Positions 6,533 to 9,570 of a DNA stretch of 9,570 bases are shown piece after piece. A program made the position numbers and the translations under genes. Each line of letters starts with the position of its first letter. Within the stretch, counting starts at the first letter, position 1. The DNA is from a bacterium (GTDB taxonomy: Bacteria; Vulcanimicrobiota; Vulcanimicrobiia; Vulcanimicrobiales; Vulcanimicrobiaceae). Under the pieces are notes generated by a model. It was not told where the DNA came from and did not search any database. It saw only the letters and a list, made by a program, of their open reading frames with translations. The stretch spans positions 1-9,570 of the forward strand of contig JAKAPO010000069.1 in the NCBI GenBank assembly GCA_021807065.1, written 5' to 3'.

Positions 6533-6554
6533 ATTATGGTGAGCTCAACATAAT
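6533..6554. repeat. Near-palindrome outside the RIT right repeat
   Basis: ATTATGGTGAG (6533-6543) and CTCAACATAAT (6544-6554) form a 22-nt palindrome centred on GAGCTC, with a single mismatched pair. Each arm is a further copy of the RIT end motif. It lies between the right inverted repeat and the resumed istA sequence at 6558 and has no counterpart at the left end. Confidence 0.8.
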
Positions 6555-6557
6555 GCC

Positions 6558-7682
6558 GAGGTTCAGGCCGATTTCGGCGAGCTGACGCGCGTGATGCACG
6601 AGGGCAGGCTCGTGCGAACGTGGGCGTACGTCGCTTGGTGGCCGCACTCGGATTGGCGTTACGCCGAAGTCGTGCTCGACGAGGCGGTGCCAACGTTCTT
6701 GACCTGCGTGCAGAACGGCATCCGCGAGAGCGGCGCCATCCCCAGGCGCTTTTCGATCGACAATCTCGGCTCGGGCGTCTTCTACAAGCACTTTCAGGAG
6801 CGTGCCTATCAGCACGAGTTCGCCAAGCTTTGCACGCACTACGACATGATGCCCAACGCCGTGCGCGTGCGTACGCCCACCGACAAAGGCAAGGTCGAGC
6901 GCGGCATTTCCAGCCTCAAAGCCTTCCTCAAAGGCCGCAATCCGAACTCGTTGGATCACCTGCGAGCGCTGGTGACTGCCTGGCAGCGAACCGGCAACGA
7001 TCGTCCCCATTCGCTGAGCGGTCGCCGCCCCAACGATCTGATTGCCGCCGAGCGCCGGCACGACTTGCCCGACCTCTATCCGATCGCGCAGTGGCGCGAG
7101 CATCGCCTGCGCACGGATTGCCACGTCCAGGTGCAGCGCAACTTCTACTCGGCGCCCTACACACTGGTCGGCAAGAAGCTTACCGTGCGGCTCGATACCG
7201 AGTCGGTCCAGATCTATCACAATCTGCAGCTCGTGGCGCAGCACCAGCGTTGCTACGGCCGCGGTCAAACGATCACCGATCGCTCGCACTATCCGCCTCA
7301 CAAGCAGCGATCAACGCAGGAGATCCACCAGCAGCGCATCGAGCGCGTGCGGGCCGTCGGTGCCGGGGCGGCGGCCTTTCTGCACGGCCTGCTGCAATCG
7401 CGAGAGCACGTCCACAGCGATGCCTACCGCGCGCTGCTCAAGCTCATCGACGCTCACGATCGCAGCGTGCTCGATCGCGCCTGTGCCCGCGCCGCGCACT
7501 TCGGCAACTACTCCCTCGACGCGCTGCGCACCATCGTCGAGCGGCGCCTGTACGAACTGCCACTCGACGATCTCTCGACGACGCTGGCGGCGGCAGATCC
7601 ATCCGGCGGCGCTCGCCGTGTCGCATTCAGAACCTTCGCCTCAAAACCGGCGGTCAACAGGTGCGGCGGTTGCCCAGCGTGA
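6558..7682 (+). pseudogene. istA: IS21 transposase IstA, 3' part (catalytic core)
   Basis: Reading resumes at GAG 6558 with EVQADFGEL (first catalytic Asp) and continues through WAYVAWWPHSDWRYAE, IPRRFSIDNLGSG (second Asp) and PTDKGKVERGISSLKAF (catalytic Glu). It then enters the C-terminal beta-barrel-type region, RNFYSAPYTLVGKKLTVRLD, and ends CGGCPA at TGA 7680-7682. The retroviral-type DDE triad is therefore intact in this half. What is missing is the N-terminal helix-turn-helix, left behind at 2675-3036 by the RIT insertion. An internal ATG at 6591 would make a 363-residue protein lacking the first catalytic Asp, so a functional product from this half alone is unlikely. Confidence 0.88.
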
Positions 7683-7722
7683 CGACTCACCAACCCGCTC
7701 ATCCCACCCTCGACAAACCGGT
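7679..7722 (+). pseudogene. istB: Remnant of istB start (IS21 helper ATPase)
   Basis: The istA stop overlaps a GTG in GTGA (7679-7682), the arrangement usual for istA-istB. The first codons read VTTHQPAHPTLDK, like the start of many IstB proteins (HPTLDKL). The resemblance ends after about 14 codons, and no Walker A or other AAA+ ATPase motif follows in any frame. I interpret this as the 5' stub left by a deletion; the match is short, so confidence is moderate. Confidence 0.45.
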
Positions 7723-7901
7723 GCTTCCATCGAGCGACGTATGCGCGCAGACGTCGATTCCCGCCACTGCAGCCATGCCGTGCATATTTCGGCTTAGGCG
7801 CCTACCGACTCGTCGGCGGTCTCCTCGAGATCGACTTGCACTCTCCCCGCGATCATGGAAGGCTTGTCTACGGCGCAACCAGTCCTCCCGCGACGCGCTC
7901 C
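7723..7901. other. Unassigned scar between IS21 remnant and methyltransferase gene
   Basis: I see no gene, IS end or terminator in these 179 nt. The only local structure is a short palindrome TAGGCGCCTA (7795-7804). It probably holds flanking DNA exposed by loss of istB and the IS21 right end. Confidence 0.4.
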
Positions 7902-8675
7902 TCAGGGTTTCTGCCAAAAGATCCCTGTCCAGTCAATTGCGGCAATCGCCGCGGTGATGGCGTGTAGTTTGCGGAAGTCCTCAACGGCGCGGCGGCAGGC
8001 CTCGATTGCACCGTAGTCGTCAACGATGACATAGCCCCCTGATGAAACCTTCGGGTAAAGGTTTTCGAGCGCTAGCCACGTCGACTCGTACAGGTCTCCG
8101 TCGAGCCGCAGCAGCGCCAAACGTTCGATCCCGCATCTCGGAAGTGTCTCACGAAACCAACCCTGCACGAAACGCACCTGGCCGTCGAGCAGACCGTACG
8201 CGCGAAAGTTTTCTCGAACCTCGTCCAGCGAAACGCGTAGGTAGGCGAATCCGCTGAGGTCGACGCCCTCGTCGGCGGGGTAGGCCGCGGGATCGGGCGG
8301 TGGTAGGCCCTCGAACGAATCGGCGACCCACACGACGCGGTCTCTAACGCCGTATGCCGCGAGAACAGCGCGCATGAAGATCGCGGCACCTCCGCGCCAG
8401 GCGCCGGTCTCCATCACATCCCCCGGAATGCCGGCGGCGAGCACACTCTCTAGACAGAACTTGATGTTCTCCAGCCTGCGCAAACCGATCATGGTGTGCG
8501 CTGTTTTCGGCCAGTCGCGACCGTCGGCGCGGCGTTCCTCCAAGAACGGCTCGTTTTCACGTCCCGGGACTGCGCCGTCGTCTCGGTAGATCACGTTGGC
8601 AACGCAACGCTTGGCGAGGTCCAAGTAAAGCGCCCGCGCGTCGGACGGCACCGAAGGTTCCTCAGCCCTGCCCAT
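7902..8675 (-). CDS. TylF/MycF-family O-methyltransferase
   Basis: This 257-residue protein has the signature of TylF/MycF-type (macrocin O-methyltransferase) enzymes, which move a methyl group from S-adenosylmethionine to a sugar hydroxyl using a metal ion. The SAM-binding loop is VMETGAWRGGAAIF. It is followed by WVADSFEGLPPPD, which in this family follows the end of the second cofactor strand. LLRLDGDLYESTW and VIVDDYGAIEACRRAVEDF supply the likely metal-binding aspartates and catalytic region. Length fits the family. I chose ATG 8675; the frame is also open to TTG 8741, but that start has no good ribosome site. The TylF family acts on macrolide sugars and, in many bacteria, on surface or glycolipid sugars; the substrate here is unknown. 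It is divergent from the hydrolase-like gene at 8789. Confidence 0.85.
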   Translation of the reverse strand: MGRAEEPSVPSDARALYLDLAKRCVANVIYRDDGAVPGRENEPFLEERRADGRDWPKTAHTMIGLRRLENIKFCLESVLAAGIPGDVMETGAWRGGAAIFMRAVLAAYGVRDRVVWVADSFEGLPPPDPAAYPADEGVDLSGFAYLRVSLDEVRENFRAYGLLDGQVRFVQGWFRETLPRCGIERLALLRLDGDLYESTWLALENLYPKVSSGGYVIVDDYGAIEACRRAVEDFRKLHAITAAIAAIDWTGIFWQKP

Positions 8676-8788
8676 CACCCTAACACGGGCTTCCTGCGCT
8701 GGGCGCGGACCACCCTGCAAAGTGCCTGCCTGCAAAACCAAAGGACACCGCAGCTGCCGCTCCGTATCTCGGTGGGGAGGGTGTAGTG
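8676..8788. promoter_or_regulatory. Divergent intergenic region
   Basis: These 113 nt separate two genes transcribed away from each other, so promoters for both probably lie here. No convincing -35/-10 pair or operator was seen. GGGGAGGG at 8774-8781 is the ribosome binding site of the plus-strand gene. Confidence 0.4.
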
Positions 8789-9570
8789 ATGCAGGCTGAC
8801 CGCGGTTGTGTTTCGGCGATCGAGTTTACGGGCCGACCGCAGCCGATCTACTTCATCGGCGACAGCAACGTCCTAATCTTCCGCGACCTGCTCTTTCGCG
8901 AGACGGACAGCTCACGACTTTACATAACGCACGCGTGCTATCAGCCGGGTCTTACCGCTGAAAGTTTCTCAGACGCCACCGGAATCCCGTCCGCGCCGGC
9001 CCTCGACGCGCTCCGCGCCAACAACCTCATCGTCGCGAAAAACGGTGGATGGGAGCCCTACCATTCGTCAGCGCAGGAGCACTGGGGCCATGTAGCACGC
9101 GCCGAGGAGCGGCCGCGGCGCGATCCCGTGCTGGTCTTTACCTGCGGAGAACTCGACGCCCGAGTGATAGCCGAAGAAATGTCGCAGGGATTCGACTTTG
9201 TGCTCCCGTTCCAGGTCAACGGCCCCGCGGCGGCTCTGTCACCCGATGCGCAGCTTGTGCCGCATACGCTCGTTGCCGAGCGCGCAGCCCGCTCCCTGCG
9301 CCCGCTCTTCGCTGGCCTTCGGTTTCTCAAGGAGAACGGATTCGCACGCTTGTTCGTGCACTCGTTGCCGCCACCCGACCCCGACGACGGGCGATACCGC
9401 GCGTTTGGATATCACGCTCCCTTGAATGTGCGCTACAAGTGCGCGGTGCTCTTCAACCGGCTCATGGCCGAGTCAGCAGCCGCAGCAGGCATTCACTTCA
9501 TCGATCTGTGGCCACAGACGACGGCCGGCGGGCAGCTCGATCGGCAATTCTGCCTGGATGGCTTTCATCT
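8789..9570 (+). CDS. SGNH/GDSL-like hydrolase, 3' end outside the window
   Basis: ATG 8789 follows GGGGAGGG at good spacing and opens a frame that stays open for 260 codons to the window edge. Block I is YFIGDSNVLIF, with the candidate nucleophile Ser26 in GDS. A further conserved-looking motif is VFTCGELDARV, resembling the GEIDxR signature of SGNH-like proteins found in glycan clusters. LFNRLMAESAAAAGIHFIDLW follows, and FCLDGFH at the last codons is the block V D-x-x-H (Asp257, His260) that would complete the catalytic triad. No signal peptide or membrane helix is visible, so a cytoplasmic role is suggested. Likely reaction: removal or transfer of an ester group such as acetyl on a sugar or small molecule. 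Pairing with the divergent methyltransferase supports a glycan or metabolite modification locus. The product is nearly complete here; the stop is not seen. Confidence 0.75.
   Translation, partial: MQADRGCVSAIEFTGRPQPIYFIGDSNVLIFRDLLFRETDSSRLYITHACYQPGLTAESFSDATGIPSAPALDALRANNLIVAKNGGWEPYHSSAQEHWGHVARAEERPRRDPVLVFTCGELDARVIAEEMSQGFDFVLPFQVNGPAAALSPDAQLVPHTLVAERAARSLRPLFAGLRFLKENGFARLFVHSLPPPDPDDGRYRAFGYHAPLNVRYKCAVLFNRLMAESAAAAGIHFIDLWPQTTAGGQLDRQFCLDGFH

Larger units (their letters stand above)
3034..6557 (-). mobile_element. RIT element (recombinase in trio) inserted in istA
   Basis: Three consecutive tyrosine recombinase genes, all on the minus strand and overlapping, lie between perfect 32-nt inverted repeats (3034-3065 and 6500-6531). 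This arrangement and the size of about 3.5 kb match RIT elements, a known class of mobile units that carry only three tyrosine recombinases. Insertion is shown directly: the IstA reading is HPPGE up to 3035 and EVQADFGEL from 6558. GAGG is present at both edges (3033-3036 and 6558-6561), which may be a short target duplication or chance. There is no cargo gene. All three genes have intact frames and good ribosome binding sites, so the element may still be active. The right limit includes an extra near-palindrome outside the inverted repeat. Confidence 0.88.
2561..7722 (+). mobile_element. IS21-family element, interrupted and 3'-truncated
   Basis: The left tip is placed at TG 2561-2562, exactly where IS630 coding sequence stops; IS21 ends typically begin with TG. 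Two 20-nt terminal repeats, an istA gene in two pieces and a stub of istB follow. No reverse-complement copy of the left-end repeat (TTACCGC followed by GGGGGCG) appears after 7682, so the right end is missing. The right limit given here is the last codon that still resembles IstB. The RIT insertion accounts for about 3.5 kb of the span. Without istB, intact istA or a right end, it cannot move on its own. Confidence 0.8.

Noticed and set aside
6500..6554. Short repeated motif cluster as a CRISPR-like array
   Set aside because: The motif is about 11 nt, occurs in both orientations, lacks regular spacers and sits at an element end. It is better explained as recombinase binding sites.
3034..6557. 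Tn554-like transposon or integron integrase as explanation of the recombinases
   Set aside because: Tn554 has two tyrosine recombinases plus a small TnpC and carries cargo. Integrons have one integrase with attC cassettes. Here there are three full recombinases, no cargo and terminal inverted repeats, which fits RIT.
6534..7301. A 255-codon minus-strand open frame opposite istA
   Set aside because: It is antisense to IstA catalytic motifs and resembles no protein family; it is a complementary-strand shadow.
6620..7957. A 445-codon plus-strand open frame
   Set aside because: It overlaps the well-supported istA 3' part in another frame, and its product is an Arg/Ala-rich low-complexity string typical of a GC-rich shadow frame. 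Only its short stretch at 7679-7722 carries IstB-like residues.
8676..8741. Longer methyltransferase start at TTG 8741
   Set aside because: It adds 22 residues unlike the family N-terminus, uses a rare start codon and has no good Shine-Dalgarno sequence.

Overview
The window comes from a GC-rich bacterium. Nothing in it fixes the lineage: most of the DNA is mobile-element sequence, and the host genes are not lineage markers. It is an insertion-sequence graveyard with one apparently intact element at its core, flanked by ordinary accessory genes.

Layout from left to right. Positions 1-612 (minus strand) hold an IS630-family transposase that has lost its middle, including the first catalytic aspartate. 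Positions 746-1833 (plus strand) hold two stop/start-overlapping genes of unknown function: a protein with three membrane helices and a 60-residue charged protein. Positions 1817-2430 (minus) are the catalytic half of an IS1595/ISXO2-like transposase, fused at about 2420-2432 to a short piece (2431-2560) of a second, different IS630-family transposase. That piece is cut at 2560/2561 by the left end of an IS21-family element, which has TG at its tip, two 20-nt terminal repeats and two hairpins. The IS21 istA gene is split in two (2675-3036 and 6558-7682), and only about the first 14 codons of istB seem to survive after it.

What splits istA is a 3.5-kb RIT element (recombinase in trio). It has three overlapping minus-strand tyrosine recombinase genes, read in the order 6385 to 5126, 5129 to 4119 and 4126 to 3131. 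They are tightly coupled through GTGA and ATGCATGA overlaps with good Shine-Dalgarno sequences. Perfect 32-nt inverted repeats bound the trio at 3034-3065 and 6500-6531. The right end carries an extra near-palindrome built from the same motif.

The right part (7902-9570) returns to host-type genes. A TylF/MycF-type O-methyltransferase (minus) is divergent from an SGNH/GDSL-like hydrolase (plus, running off the window). This pairing suggests the edge of a glycan or secondary-metabolite modification locus.

The order of events can be read from the nesting. IS630 and IS1595 remnants were fused, IS21 then entered the IS630 piece, and RIT entered istA. At some point IS21 lost istB and its right end. 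The RIT element is the only mobile unit here whose genes and ends all look complete.
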